The notes: generated by a model from the letters alone, not told the origin. Positions 45,960 through 55,628 are shown, counted from the stretch's first letter. The stretch is DNA of 64,000 nucleotides from Haloechinothrix alba (GCF_900188115.1 NZ_FZNW01000003.1:1-64000), one strand, 5' to 3'. Program-made: numbers and translations.

Positions 45960-47186
45960 TCAGCCTTTCGGGGTCTGCTTGCGGGGGTCGACGAAGGGCT
46001 TCTCCACCACCTCGCCGTTGCGCAACCCGCTCGGCGTCTCGACGCCGACCTTCGTGCCGAGCGCGCTGAACTCGACGGGCACCATGGCCAGGCCGATGTT
46101 GCGTTCCAGCCGGGGCGAGTGGCACGCGCTGGTCACGTTGCCGACAGCGGTGCCGTCCTCGGAAAGCACGGGGAAGCGTTCGATCATCGACCCGTCGTTG
46201 TACGTGCCGAGCGGGTCACCGTCGATCTCGACCCCGACCATGATCCGGGAGACGCCTTCCGCGCGGATGCGGGTCAGCGCGTCCTTGCCGATGAAGTCGG
46301 CCTCCTGGTCGAGGTCGACCATCCACTTGTAGTCGTACCCGACCTCCATGGGGTTGGTGTCCAGGGTGATGTCGGACCCGTAGGAGAGCATGCCCGCTTC
46401 GATCCGGCGAATGTGGCAGGGACCGATCGGGTGCATCCCGTGCGGCTCGCCCGCCTGCCAGACGGCGTCCCACAGCCTGCCCGCGTCCCTGCTCGCGTTG
46501 TAGAGGTAGATCTCGTAGCCGAGCTCGGCGGTGTAGCCGGTGCGGCTGACGACCACGTCCATGCCGTGCAGCGTGTAGTTGCGCAGGTAGTAGTACGGCA
46601 CGTCCAGGATCGACTCGCCGAACAGGTCGACCATGACCTCACGTGATCTCGGGCCCTGCACCTGGATGGGAGCGACGTCCACCTCCTTGATCTGCACGTC
46701 CCAGCCCCCCGCGTGCGCGAGCCCCATGGCCCACAGCCCGACGTCGCTGTCGGCGAGCGAGAGCCAGAACCTGTTCTCCTCGAGGCGCAGCAGGACGGGG
46801 TCGTTGACGATGCCGCCGTCCGGTGCGGTGATGAAGACGTACTTGCACTGGCCGACCGCACACTTGGACAGGTCGCGCGGGATGAGCATGTTGGTGAAGT
46901 CGAACGCGTCCGGCCCGGAGATCTCGACCTGCCGCTCGACCCCGACGTCCCAGATGGTCACGTCGTTGAGCAGGGCCCAGTACTCGCCGACGGGGTCTCC
47001 GTAGTGCCGCGGGTGGTACGTGTGGTTGTACACGCTGTACATCGCCACGCCGTGCGCACGCGACTTCCAGAAGTACGGGGACTTTCGCAGCCGCGTGTAC
47101 AGCATGACCTGGGGATTCTCGACAACCTGCTTGGCCGGCTTGTCGACGGGTGCCGTGCTGATCCGCGGATCGAGTACCTCGGCCAT
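45960..47186 (-). CDS. DmdA/GcvT-family THF-dependent methyltransferase (demethylase)
   Basis: ATG 47186 behind GAGGAGG gives 408 aa. It is a GcvT-fold aminomethyltransferase with strong similarity, from memory, to DMSP demethylase DmdA: SVYNHTYHP, IWDVGVERQVEISG, PRDLSKCAVGQCKYVF, GGIVNDPVLLRLEENRFW, SLADSDVGLWAMGLA, VQGPRSREVM and RRIEAGMLSYGSDIT. Such enzymes move a methyl group from a sulfonium, methoxy or amine compound to THF, giving 5-methyl-THF for MetF. It is not a normal GcvT, since gcvP and gcvH are absent here. Substrate candidates are DMSP, another methylated osmolyte or a methoxy-aromatic. Confidence 0.85.
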   Translation of the reverse strand: MAEVLDPRISTAPVDKPAKQVVENPQVMLYTRLRKSPYFWKSRAHGVAMYSVYNHTYHPRHYGDPVGEYWALLNDVTIWDVGVERQVEISGPDAFDFTNMLIPRDLSKCAVGQCKYVFITAPDGGIVNDPVLLRLEENRFWLSLADSDVGLWAMGLAHAGGWDVQIKEVDVAPIQVQGPRSREVMVDLFGESILDVPYYYLRNYTLHGMDVVVSRTGYTAELGYEIYLYNASRDAGRLWDAVWQAGEPHGMHPIGPCHIRRIEAGMLSYGSDITLDTNPMEVGYDYKWMVDLDQEADFIGKDALTRIRAEGVSRIMVGVEIDGDPLGTYNDGSMIERFPVLSEDGTAVGNVTSACHSPRLERNIGLAMVPVEFSALGTKVGVETPSGLRNGEVVEKPFVDPRKQTPKG

Positions 47187-47234
47187 GGCGCCTCCTCGCG
47201 CTCTCGTAACGGCTGCGACAGGGATCGCTAAATG

Positions 47235-47267
47235 TTGCGTAATCCCCAACTGTTGTGTACTACGCAA
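47235..47267. promoter_or_regulatory. Paired 15-bp operators upstream of the DmdA-like gene
   Basis: TTGCGTAATCCCCAA (47235-47249) and TTGTGTACTACGCAA (47253-47267) match the sites before the GntR gene and keep the same 18-bp spacing. They lie 49 bp upstream of the first gene of the cluster. Confidence 0.78.
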
Positions 47268-47393
47268 CCAGTGTGCGGCATGCGAGGGCCACGCGTCAAC
47301 GGGACGAAATCGCACAATCGACGGTGGGTGGCCGGCCTTTCCCAGGGTCCCGACCTGCGGATTCGTGTGACGGTCTCGGCGGCGTCCGGGGAG

Positions 47394-48881
47394 CTACCCG
47401 GCGGTGTCGCGGCAGCCCTGCCGTCCGTCCACGAATCCGGTGCGCAATGCCTCGACCCTGGCGAAGCCGCCCGGCACAGGGATGCCGTCGACGGTGGAGG
47501 CGATCAGGCTGTCCTGCCGGAGCATCTCCAGGATCGCCTCGTCGAGGTCGCCGGGGGACAGCCGCAGGATCCGGTCCCGCGCGCGTGGCTCATTGGCGAA
47601 GTTCGCCCACGCGCCCACGTAGCAGGCCGCACGCAGGCCGGCGCCGAGCTCGTCGAGCGGGACGTCCGCGGCCTGCTGGACGCCCATCGCATAACGCGAG
47701 GCCAGCGCGGCGAATACGGCGAAGTCGCCGTACCCTTCGACCTCCCTGCCTTCCCACTCGGCCCGCTGGTCGATCGGCTCGGCGAGCGTGGCCAGCTCGT
47801 CGATGTCGATGGCTATGGCGGCGTCGACAGTGCCGGAGGCGTCAGTGCCGTCACCGGGGCAGTAGGACATCGGCGGTGTGCCCGTGCCGTCCGGGCAGGT
47901 CCCGCCCGAGCCGGTGAGCACCTCGGGCCGCTCCGCGACGATGTCGCCGAAGGCCGCGTCCAGGCTGTCCAGTGCCAGCTCCACGGTGTCCTCGGTGAGC
48001 GGCAGGTCGCCCTCGCGGGTGTCCTGGTCGCTGAACGTGTACTGCGTCGTGCGCTCATCGACCGCCTGCTCGTCGATCTCGACACAAGCGCCGGGGTCCT
48101 GCTCGAAGCCCACTTGGAACGCGTAGGTGCGGTCGAAGGCCGTCCCGTGCGCGTCGATGTCGTGCCGCAGGTCGCCGGGGGCGTCCCGCACGAAGTGCAG
48201 CGCGCTCAACGCCTGGTTGATACCTTCCGAAGTGGATACCTCGAAGAACTCGCTGCCGCCCTCGGCCACCCGGCGGAAGTAGTTGCCGGTGAAGCAGTCG
48301 GCCTGCAGCTCCTTGACGATGGTGGGGGTTACCGCGGAGATCCCGGCGAGCTCGCCCAGCCTGTGCTGTACGACGTGGCCGTACTCGTGCGCGAGCACGG
48401 TGAGCACGCCGATCGGTCCGAACTGGTCATCCAGCAGCGGGAACAGGGCCCCTCGGTCCCACCCGACGGTGTCCTCCCCCGGGCAGTAGAACGCGTTGAC
48501 CAGGCCCTGCACGCTCGCGCCGCAGATCCGGAAGTCGTCGGCGCCGGAGTCGTAGGAGACCAGCCGCTCGACCGGCTCGAACGTGGTGCCGAACTGGTCG
48601 GGCAGGCTCGCGTGCCAGTACCGCTCGACATCCTGGGCCGCTGAGGATGCCACCGTGTCGATCGGGCCGCCGGTCACGTTGTCGACCTCGATGGTCGGGT
48701 CGGGTGCGGTGTCGGCGAGCCCGCTGTCGAAGTGCGAGACCGGCAGGCCGCCGATGTCGCCCTCGGTGACGGCCCGGCCCGGGGTCGGGCCGTCACCGCA
48801 CGCCGAGATGACCAGCGCGACCGTGCTCGCCATGGCGAGCAGCGCGGTGCGTCGCCGCACGGGACGATGCCGTGTCGTCAT
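47394..48881 (-). CDS. Secreted zinc-metallopeptidase-like lipoprotein
   Basis: This 495-aa protein has a lipoprotein signal (RRRTALLAMASTVALVISAC, Cys at the end) and an HExxH motif in VLTVLAHEYGHVVQHRLGE, followed about 30 residues later by IVKELQADCFTGNY, which could supply the third ligand. This is the pattern of the neutral zinc metallopeptidase (YpfJ-like) family. ATG 48881 is preferred over an upstream GTG. It is expected on the outer face of the membrane. Proteolytic activity is unproven. It is divergent from glgP. Confidence 0.82.
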   Translation of the reverse strand: MTTRHRPVRRRTALLAMASTVALVISACGDGPTPGRAVTEGDIGGLPVSHFDSGLADTAPDPTIEVDNVTGGPIDTVASSAAQDVERYWHASLPDQFGTTFEPVERLVSYDSGADDFRICGASVQGLVNAFYCPGEDTVGWDRGALFPLLDDQFGPIGVLTVLAHEYGHVVQHRLGELAGISAVTPTIVKELQADCFTGNYFRRVAEGGSEFFEVSTSEGINQALSALHFVRDAPGDLRHDIDAHGTAFDRTYAFQVGFEQDPGACVEIDEQAVDERTTQYTFSDQDTREGDLPLTEDTVELALDSLDAAFGDIVAERPEVLTGSGGTCPDGTGTPPMSYCPGDGTDASGTVDAAIAIDIDELATLAEPIDQRAEWEGREVEGYGDFAVFAALASRYAMGVQQAADVPLDELGAGLRAACYVGAWANFANEPRARDRILRLSPGDLDEAILEMLRQDSLIASTVDGIPVPGGFARVEALRTGFVDGRQGCRDTAG

Positions 48882-49014
48882 GCTCACTGGCAGCCCCCAG
48901 GGGATCGCCGTACGGTGCTCGCCTGCCGGCCGGGAACTCTACCGCGCCGGTACCGCCACGAAACCGATCACGTGCCACGGGGCGAGCCGTGCGGCCCGTG
49001 GCACCCGTCCCGAC

Positions 49015-49020
49015 TACGCT
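49015..49020 (+). promoter_or_regulatory. Probable -10 element for a leaderless glgP transcript
   Basis: TACGCT fits TAnnnT and ends 8 bases before ATG 49029, leaving no room for a ribosome site. This suggests a leaderless message. Confidence 0.4.
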
Positions 49021-49028
49021 GCATGGTT

Positions 49029-51605
49029 ATGAAGGCTGTCCGACGGTTCACTGTGCGCGCCAGCGTTCCCGAGCCACTCGCGGGGCTGAGCAGGCTCGCG
49101 ACGAACCTGCGATGGACCTGGCACCCGCAGACCCGGGACCTGTTCGCCTCGATGGACGGCGAGCTCGCCGAGCGCGTCGGCGGGGACCCGCTGCGTATCC
49201 TCACCGAGCTGTCCCCGGCGCGGCTGGAGGAGCTCGCCGCGGACCCGGACTTCCTCGGTCGCGCGCACGCCGCGGTCGACGACCTCGACAAGTACCTGCG
49301 CGAACCGCGCTGGTACCAGCGAAGGGCACAGGAGCTGGCCGCCGGCGGCGGCCCGGTTGCCGACTCCCGTGGCGGCCCGAGCTACCGCGCCCCGCAGTGC
49401 GTGGCGTACTTCTCCATGGAGTTCGGGGTCACCGAGGCGTTGCCGAACTACTCGGGAGGGCTCGGCGTGCTGGCTGCCGACCACCTCAAGGCGGCTTCCG
49501 ACCTGGGAGTGCCGTTGATCGGGGTGGGGCTGTTCTACCGGTCCGGGTACTTCAGGCAAACGCTGTCCACCGACGGGTGGCAGATCGAGCACTACCCGGT
49601 GATCGACCCCAACGGGCTGCCACTGGAGCTGCTGACCGGCCCGGACGGCGAGGCCGTGCACGTCGGCGTCGCCATGCCCGGGGAGCGAGAGCTGCGCGCG
49701 CAGATCTGGGTCGCGCAGGTCGGCAGGGTTCCGTTGCTGCTGCTGGACTCCGATGTGGACAGCAATGACAGCGATCTGCGAGAGGTGACCGACCGGCTGT
49801 ACGGAGGGGATTCCGAGCACCGCATCCGGCAGGAGATCCTCGCCGGTATCGGAGGCGTGCGCGCGGTGCGCCGGTACTGCGAGCTGGCAGGTCATCCCGA
49901 CCCCGAGGTGTTCCACACCAACGAGGGCCACGCGGGGTTCCTCGGCCTCGAGCGCGCACACGAGCTGATCACCGGGTCCGGCCTGAGCTTCGACGAGGCG
50001 GTCCCCGCGGTCCGCGCGGGCACCGTGTTCACGACGCACACCCCGGTTCCGGCGGGGATCGACCGGTTCCCGCTCGAGCAGATCCAGCGCTACTTCGGGG
50101 ACGGCAAGCTCGTCCCCGGTATCGATGTGGACCAGATCGCGGGGCTCGGGGAAGAGCGCAACCCCGGCATGTTCAATATGGCGCATATGGGGTTGCGGCT
50201 CGCGCAGCGCGCGAACGGGGTGTCGGCATTGCACGGGCGCGTGTCGCGCAGCATGTTCACCGGGTTGTGGCCGGGCTTTCCGGTCGAGGAGATCCCGATC
50301 TCCTCGGTGACCAACGGGGTGCACGGGCCGACCTGGCTGGCCAGGGAGATGAGCGCCCTGCTCGGCGATGACGAGGACGGTAGCCCGCGCAGCCTCGAGG
50401 AGGTCAGCGACCGGAACCTCTGGGACCTGCGCTGCCGCCTGCGCAGGCGGCTCATCGACGAGGTCAGGCGGCGGATCCGGGAATCGTGGCTGCAGCGCGG
50501 CGCCTCCGCCCTCGAGCTGGGCTGGACCGACCAGGTCTTCGATCCGGAGGTGCTCACCGTCGGCTTCGCGCGCAGGGTGCCGACGTACAAGCGCCTCACC
50601 CTGATGCTGCGCAACCCCGAGCGGCTCCGTGAACGCCTGCTCGACGACCGTCGCCCGATCCAAGTCGTCGTGGCAGGCAAGTCACATCCGGCTGACGAGG
50701 GCGGTAAGGCGCTGATCCAGCAGGTCGCCCGGTTCGCCGACGACCCGGCCGTGCGGCACCGGATCGTGTTCCTTCCCGACTACGACATGTCGCTGGCCAG
50801 GTACCTGTACTGGGGATGCGACCTGTGGCTGAACAACCCCACCCGGCCCCTCGAGGCCTGCGGCACCTCCGGCATGAAGTCCGCGCTCAACGGCGGTCTG
50901 AACCTCTCCATCAAGGACGGCTGGTGGGACGAGAGCTACGACGGCAGCAACGGCTGGGCGATCCCCACCGCAGACGGGATCTCCGATCCGCTGCGCAGGG
51001 ATGATCTCGAGGCGGCTGCCCTCTACGATCTGCTCGGCCAACGCATCGCGCCGCTGTTCTACGAGCGCGACACCGAGGGCGTGCCGACCGGATGGATGTC
51101 GATGGTGCGGCACACGCTCGCCACGCTGGCCCCGCGCGTGCAGGCGTCCCGCATGGTCACCGAGTACGTCGAGCAGTACTACTTCCCCGCGGCCACGGCG
51201 GTGGCAGCCGCGACAGCCGACGGGTTCGCCGGCGCCCGCTCGCTCTCCGCGTACCGGAGCCGGATCCACACGGCGTGGGACCGGGTCCGCGTGCTGGAGA
51301 CCGAGTTCGGCTCGGACCCGCCTGCCGAGCTCGTCGTGGGGGCGCCGGTGCACATCGCTGCACGTGTCGAGCTGGCCGGTCTCGCGCCGGACGAGGTCGA
51401 CGTACAGGCCGTGCTCGGGACCGTGGACGACAACGACGACCTGCACGAGGTCGTGACGACCTCGATGAGCCACGCCGGGGACGGCAGGTTCACCGCGACG
51501 GTGCCGCTGCCGCATGCGGGCTCGCTTGGGTACGCCGTGCGCGTCTTGCCATACCATGAGCTGCTGGCGAGTCAGGCCGAGCTGGGCAGGGTGGTGGCGT
51601 CGTGA
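49029..51605 (+). CDS. glgP: Alpha-glucan (glycogen) phosphorylase
   Basis: This 858-aa GT35 enzyme releases glucose-1-phosphate from alpha-1,4-glucans. It begins with the DUF3417 domain (PEPLAGLSRLATNLRWTWHPQTRDLF), found in the actinobacterial and archaeal short phosphorylases. The core has AYFSMEFGVTEALPNYSGGLGVLAADH, FHTNEGHAGFLGLER, AGKSHPADEGGKALIQQV and GTSGMKSALNGGLNLSIKDGWW, with the PLP-site Lys in this last region. ATG 49029 is chosen; another ATG is two codons earlier. There is no ribosome site. Confidence 0.93.
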   Translation: MKAVRRFTVRASVPEPLAGLSRLATNLRWTWHPQTRDLFASMDGELAERVGGDPLRILTELSPARLEELAADPDFLGRAHAAVDDLDKYLREPRWYQRRAQELAAGGGPVADSRGGPSYRAPQCVAYFSMEFGVTEALPNYSGGLGVLAADHLKAASDLGVPLIGVGLFYRSGYFRQTLSTDGWQIEHYPVIDPNGLPLELLTGPDGEAVHVGVAMPGERELRAQIWVAQVGRVPLLLLDSDVDSNDSDLREVTDRLYGGDSEHRIRQEILAGIGGVRAVRRYCELAGHPDPEVFHTNEGHAGFLGLERAHELITGSGLSFDEAVPAVRAGTVFTTHTPVPAGIDRFPLEQIQRYFGDGKLVPGIDVDQIAGLGEERNPGMFNMAHMGLRLAQRANGVSALHGRVSRSMFTGLWPGFPVEEIPISSVTNGVHGPTWLAREMSALLGDDEDGSPRSLEEVSDRNLWDLRCRLRRRLIDEVRRRIRESWLQRGASALELGWTDQVFDPEVLTVGFARRVPTYKRLTLMLRNPERLRERLLDDRRPIQVVVAGKSHPADEGGKALIQQVARFADDPAVRHRIVFLPDYDMSLARYLYWGCDLWLNNPTRPLEACGTSGMKSALNGGLNLSIKDGWWDESYDGSNGWAIPTADGISDPLRRDDLEAAALYDLLGQRIAPLFYERDTEGVPTGWMSMVRHTLATLAPRVQASRMVTEYVEQYYFPAATAVAAATADGFAGARSLSAYRSRIHTAWDRVRVLETEFGSDPPAELVVGAPVHIAARVELAGLAPDEVDVQAVLGTVDDNDDLHEVVTTSMSHAGDGRFTATVPLPHAGSLGYAVRVLPYHELLASQAELGRVVAS

Positions 51606-51690
51606 CCGTGCCCGGCAGACGCGGTACGGGTGGGGCGGGCACGCCTACGGCAGCCCGACGCTGTGACGAGACGGAAGGCGGGACCGGTTG

Positions 51691-52482
51691 GTGGATCTCA
51701 ACGACCTCGTGGTGCACATGGAAGGTGTCGGCGTGCGGCGCGGCGACAGCGACCTGCTCTCCGACCTCACCTGGTCGGTGGAGCTGGACGAGCGGTGGGT
51801 CGTACTCGGCTCGAACGGCGCCGGTAAGACCACGATGCTGCGCCTGGCCGCCGCGGAGCTGCATCCGACCACCGGCGAGGTCCACGTGCTCGGGGAGAAG
51901 CTGGGCAGGACCGACGTTTTCGAGTTGCGGCCCCGGATCGGCTTCACATCGACGGCGCTGAACGGGCGCGTCCCCGCTGACGAGACCGTGCGGGATGTGG
52001 TGATGAGTGCGGGTTACGCCGTGGTGGGGCGCTGGCGGGAGAGCTACGACCAGCTCGACGTGCGGCGAGCCGGGGAGATGCTCGACGCACTCGGAGTGGG
52101 TCATCTGGCGGGCAGGCAGTTCGGCACGCTGTCCGAGGGTGAGCGCAAGCGCACGCTGATCGCCCGGTCCCTGATGACCGACCCGGAGATGCTGCTGCTC
52201 GACGAGCCCGCCGCGGGTCTCGACCTGGGGGCGAGGGAGGACCTCGTCGAGCGGCTGTCCGTGCTTGCCGATGACCCCGACGCACCGGCCATGGTGTTGG
52301 TCACCCATCACGTCGAGGAGATCCCCCCGGAATTCACCCACGTGTTGCTGCTTCGGGAGGGCCGCATGGTCACCGCTGGGTTGATCGACGACACGCTGAC
52401 CAGCGAGGCGCTGTCCGAGACGTTCGGGCAGAACCTGGTGCTCGAACGCTCGAAGGATCGGTTCTTCGCACGCCGCGAGTAG
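51691..52482 (+). CDS. ABC-type ATP-binding protein
   Basis: This 263-aa ATPase starts at GTG 51691 (or TTG 51688). It has Walker A LGSNGAGKTTMLRL, signature TLSEGERKRTLIARSL, Walker B MLLLDEPAAGLDLGARE and H-loop VLVTHHVEEIPPEF. The VEEIPPEFTHVLLLREG ending resembles YlmA/ModF-like soluble ABC ATPases. No permease is adjacent, so a non-transport or orphan role is likely. It lies 85 bp after glgP. Confidence 0.85.
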   Translation: MDLNDLVVHMEGVGVRRGDSDLLSDLTWSVELDERWVVLGSNGAGKTTMLRLAAAELHPTTGEVHVLGEKLGRTDVFELRPRIGFTSTALNGRVPADETVRDVVMSAGYAVVGRWRESYDQLDVRRAGEMLDALGVGHLAGRQFGTLSEGERKRTLIARSLMTDPEMLLLDEPAAGLDLGAREDLVERLSVLADDPDAPAMVLVTHHVEEIPPEFTHVLLLREGRMVTAGLIDDTLTSEALSETFGQNLVLERSKDRFFARRE

Positions 52483-52628
52483 TCCGGGTGCTCGCCGCGC
52501 GGGGTCCTGCGGGCACACGGATGGCACGGGACGCGACCGGTGCATGTGACCGGCGCGTACGACCGGGGGTAACCTGCCGGATGCGAGAGGCGGGATCGCT
52601 GTCGCCAGGCCGAGTCGAGGAGGTTCAC

Positions 52629-53408
52629 GTGGGAGAGTTCGTACGTCTGGAGGTCGAGGCAGGAGTCGGAACCATCCGCCTCGAGCGCCCCCCGGTCAAC
52701 GCGCTGAACCAGCAGATCCAACAGGAGCTGGCGGCCGTGGCGCAGCAGGCAGGCGACCGCGAGGACGTCCGCGCGGTGGTCATCTACGGGGGTGAGAAGA
52801 CGTTCGCGGGTGGCGCCGACATCAAGGAGATGGCCGCCAGGAGCTACGTCGAGATGACCTCGTTCGGGACGGCGCTGCAGGAGACGATGAGCCAGGTGGC
52901 GGCGATCCCGAAACCGACCGTGGCAGCGGTTACCGGCTACGCGCTCGGCGGCGGGCTGGAGCTGGCGCTGACCGCCGACCGCAGGATCGCAGGAGACAAC
53001 GTCAAGGTCGGCCAGCCGGAGATCCAGCTGGGCATCATTCCCGGTGCGGGTGGGACCCAGCGCCTGACCAGGCTCATCGGTCCCAGTAAGGCGAAAGACC
53101 TGGTCTTCAGCGGCCGGTTCGTCGCGGCCGAGGAGGCACGCGACCTCGGCATCCTCGATGAGGTGGTGGCACCGGACGACGTGTACTCCGCGGCGCGCGC
53201 GTGGGCGGAGCAGTTCGTCGACGGGCCCGCGGCCGCGCTGCGGGCAGCGAAGACGGCCATCGACTCCGGCGCCGAGATCGACCTGGCCAGCGCGCTGCGG
53301 CTGGAGACGCAGCTGTTCACCGCGCTGTGGGCCACCGAGGACCAGACGATCGGGATGAACTCGTTCCTCGAGCACGGTCCGGGCAAGGCGACGTTCACCG
53401 GGGAGTGA
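52629..53408 (+). CDS. Enoyl-CoA hydratase
   Basis: GTG 52629 with GGAGGTT upstream gives 259 aa, the full crotonase length. Oxyanion-hole segments TFAGGADIKEMA and GYALGGGLELALTADRRIA are intact. The first catalytic Glu is in VGQPEIQLGIIPGAGGTQRL, and the second position lies in the ILDEVV region. It hydrates trans-2-enoyl-CoA in beta-oxidation. It is followed 7 bp later by a methyltransferase gene. Confidence 0.92.
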   Translation: MGEFVRLEVEAGVGTIRLERPPVNALNQQIQQELAAVAQQAGDREDVRAVVIYGGEKTFAGGADIKEMAARSYVEMTSFGTALQETMSQVAAIPKPTVAAVTGYALGGGLELALTADRRIAGDNVKVGQPEIQLGIIPGAGGTQRLTRLIGPSKAKDLVFSGRFVAAEEARDLGILDEVVAPDDVYSAARAWAEQFVDGPAAALRAAKTAIDSGAEIDLASALRLETQLFTALWATEDQTIGMNSFLEHGPGKATFTGE

Positions 53409-53415
53409 GTCGGCC

Positions 53416-54426
53416 GTGGATCCGACGCCGACCGGGGTGCCGCCATCCGGGCGCCCGCACGCCAGCGCGGAGGAGGTCGAGGCGGCCTTCGACGACCCGA
53501 AGCTCGCCAACGTGCTGTACCACGACTGGGAGGCAGGGACGTACGACCACAAGTGGTCGATCTCCTACGACGAGCGCTGCATCTCCTATGCCGTGGACAT
53601 CTTCCGGGCCGTGGCGGGGGAGGAAGCCGCCCCGTACCCCACGGCGATGGAGTTGGGCAGCGGAACGGGGTTCTTCCTGCTGAACCTCATGCAGGGCGGC
53701 GTGGTCAAGCGGGGGTCGGTCACCGACCTGTCGCCAGGCATGGTGGAGACCGCGCTGCGCAACGCGGAGCATCTGGGGCTGGACGTGGACGGCCGGGTGG
53801 CCGACGCGGAACGCATCCCGTACCCGGATGACAGTTTCGATCTGGTGATCGGGCATGCCGTGCTGCATCACATCCCGGACGTGCAGGAGGCGTTCCGGGA
53901 GGTGCTGCGGGTCCTCAAGCCGGGCGGGCGGTTCGTCTTCGCGGGCGAGCCGTCCAGGATCGGCGATCGCTACGCGCGCAGGCTCGGGCAGTTGACGTGG
54001 TGGTTGACCACCACGGTCACCCGTCTACCCGCGCTGCGTGACTGGCGAAAACCGCAGCGGGAGCTGGACGAGTCCTCCCGTGCCGCGGCACTCGAGGCGG
54101 TCGTGGACATCCACACCTTCGACCCGGGGGAGCTGGAGCGCACCGCGATGCGCGCAGGGGCAGCGGATGTGCACGCGGTCACCGAGGAGCTCTCCGCGGC
54201 GATCGTGGGCTGGCCGATCCGCACGATCGAGGCGGCCGTTCCGGAGTCCAGGCTCACACCACGCTGGCGGTGGTATGCCTACAAGACGTGGCTGACCCTG
54301 TCGTCTGTGGACAGGAACGTGCTCTCCCGGGTGCTGCCACGCCGGCTGTTCTACAACGTGATGATCACGGGAACGAAGCCGCGCGGGCCGGTTGCCCTGT
54401 CACCGGACAACGGCATGCGCGGGTGA
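53416..54426 (+). CDS. Class I SAM-dependent methyltransferase
   Basis: This 336-aa Rossmann methyltransferase has motif I MELGSGTGFFLLNLM, motif II acid in VTDLSPGMVETAL, and DDSFDLVIGHAVLHHIPDVQEAFREVLRVLKPGG (motifs post-I to III). The C-terminal 120 residues are lineage-specific. GTG 53416. It is probably co-transcribed with the hydratase. The methyl acceptor is unknown; UbiE-like lipid or quinone targets are possible. Confidence 0.87.
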   Translation: MDPTPTGVPPSGRPHASAEEVEAAFDDPKLANVLYHDWEAGTYDHKWSISYDERCISYAVDIFRAVAGEEAAPYPTAMELGSGTGFFLLNLMQGGVVKRGSVTDLSPGMVETALRNAEHLGLDVDGRVADAERIPYPDDSFDLVIGHAVLHHIPDVQEAFREVLRVLKPGGRFVFAGEPSRIGDRYARRLGQLTWWLTTTVTRLPALRDWRKPQRELDESSRAAALEAVVDIHTFDPGELERTAMRAGAADVHAVTEELSAAIVGWPIRTIEAAVPESRLTPRWRWYAYKTWLTLSSVDRNVLSRVLPRRLFYNVMITGTKPRGPVALSPDNGMRG

Positions 54427-54459
54427 GCGGGTGCCGCGCGGCGCGCATAGGATCGCCTG

Positions 54460-55626
54460 GTGGGTTACCGGTTCAGCCTCGACGACGTGACGTTCCTGCG
54501 CTCGGCAGCCGGGCGGGACGCACTGGCTCGGTGCGCCGAGCTGACACTGAGTGAGAGCAGCTGGCTCGCTGACGTGGCGCGGGCGCGCGCTCGTGTCGGG
54601 GTGGAGCACGCTGCGGCCGTACTGGAGACGGTGCTGCTGCGCAGGAAGGCTCGCGGCAAGCTGGCCGACCCCGGCCAGTGGCTGCTGACCGACGACGCGC
54701 TGCAGCAGGCGAGTGCCTACCCGGTGGCCAGGCACCGCGCGCGGCGGCTCGCCGGACGTGATGTGCACGACGTGACGTGCTCGGTCGGCGCGGACCTCGT
54801 GGCGCTCGCCGCGGTCGCCGACCGGTGCGTGGGCTCCGATGTGGATCCTGTCCGCCTTGCCATGGCAGAGCACAACTGTGCCCGGGCGGGTGCGCGCGCC
54901 TGGCTGCTGCGGGCCGACGCGCTGCGGCCGGTGAGCCGTTCCGCGGTCGTGGTCGCCGACCCGGGGCGCAGGGACAGCCGCGGGCACCGGACCTGGCGGC
55001 CCGCGGATTTCGTGCCCGCCCTTGATGCGCTCGCGGGGACATACGCGGGCCGGGACCTTGTGGTCAAGTGTGCCCCCGGTATCGAGAGGGATGCCGTGCC
55101 GTGGGCCGACGAGGTGGAGATCGTCTCGCTGGACGGGCAGGTCCGGGAGTCCTGCCTGTGGTCGGGAGAGCTGGCCACGACCGGTCGCAGGGCCTCCGTG
55201 CTGCGCGGCGACGGGAGCGTCACGACGGTGACCGACGCGGAGAGCTCCGAGGCACAGGTGCGCGAGCCGGGGGAGTGGATCGTCGACCCGGACGGGGCGA
55301 TCGTGCGGGCGGGCCTTGTACGGCAGTACGCGGCGCGGCACGGGCTGGGCCAGCTCGATCACCGCATCGCCTACCTGACCGGGGACACGCCGCCGCCCGG
55401 CGTGCGGGCGTTCCGGGTGCTCGAACACGGCAAGTACAGCGAGAAGGCCCTGCGAGCCGCCCTGCGCAGGCGGCAGGTCGGGCGGGTGGAGATCCTGGTT
55501 CGCGGGCTCGATGTGGACCCGAGCAGGCTGCGCCCCCGGTTGCGCCTGAACGGGCCGCGCGAGGCGAGCGTGGTGCTCACACGTATCGGCTCCACCCCGA
55601 CCGCCTTCGTGTGCCACGCCGAATGA
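54460..55626 (+). CDS. THUMP-like-domain SAM methyltransferase-family protein
   Basis: This 388-aa protein has a helical N-terminus followed by a Rossmann-like region (VHDVTCSVGADLVALAAVADRCVGSDVDPVRLAMAEHN) and VVADPGRRDSRG. The C-terminal THUMP-like part (FRVLEHGKYSEKALRAALRRRQVGRVEILVRG) is the pattern of actinobacterial RNA methyltransferase-like proteins. GTG 54460. An RNA target is inferred. It ends at a strong hairpin. Confidence 0.82.
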   Translation: MGYRFSLDDVTFLRSAAGRDALARCAELTLSESSWLADVARARARVGVEHAAAVLETVLLRRKARGKLADPGQWLLTDDALQQASAYPVARHRARRLAGRDVHDVTCSVGADLVALAAVADRCVGSDVDPVRLAMAEHNCARAGARAWLLRADALRPVSRSAVVVADPGRRDSRGHRTWRPADFVPALDALAGTYAGRDLVVKCAPGIERDAVPWADEVEIVSLDGQVRESCLWSGELATTGRRASVLRGDGSVTTVTDAESSEAQVREPGEWIVDPDGAIVRAGLVRQYAARHGLGQLDHRIAYLTGDTPPPGVRAFRVLEHGKYSEKALRAALRRRQVGRVEILVRGLDVDPSRLRPRLRLNGPREASVVLTRIGSTPTAFVCHAE

Positions 55627-55628
55627 CT

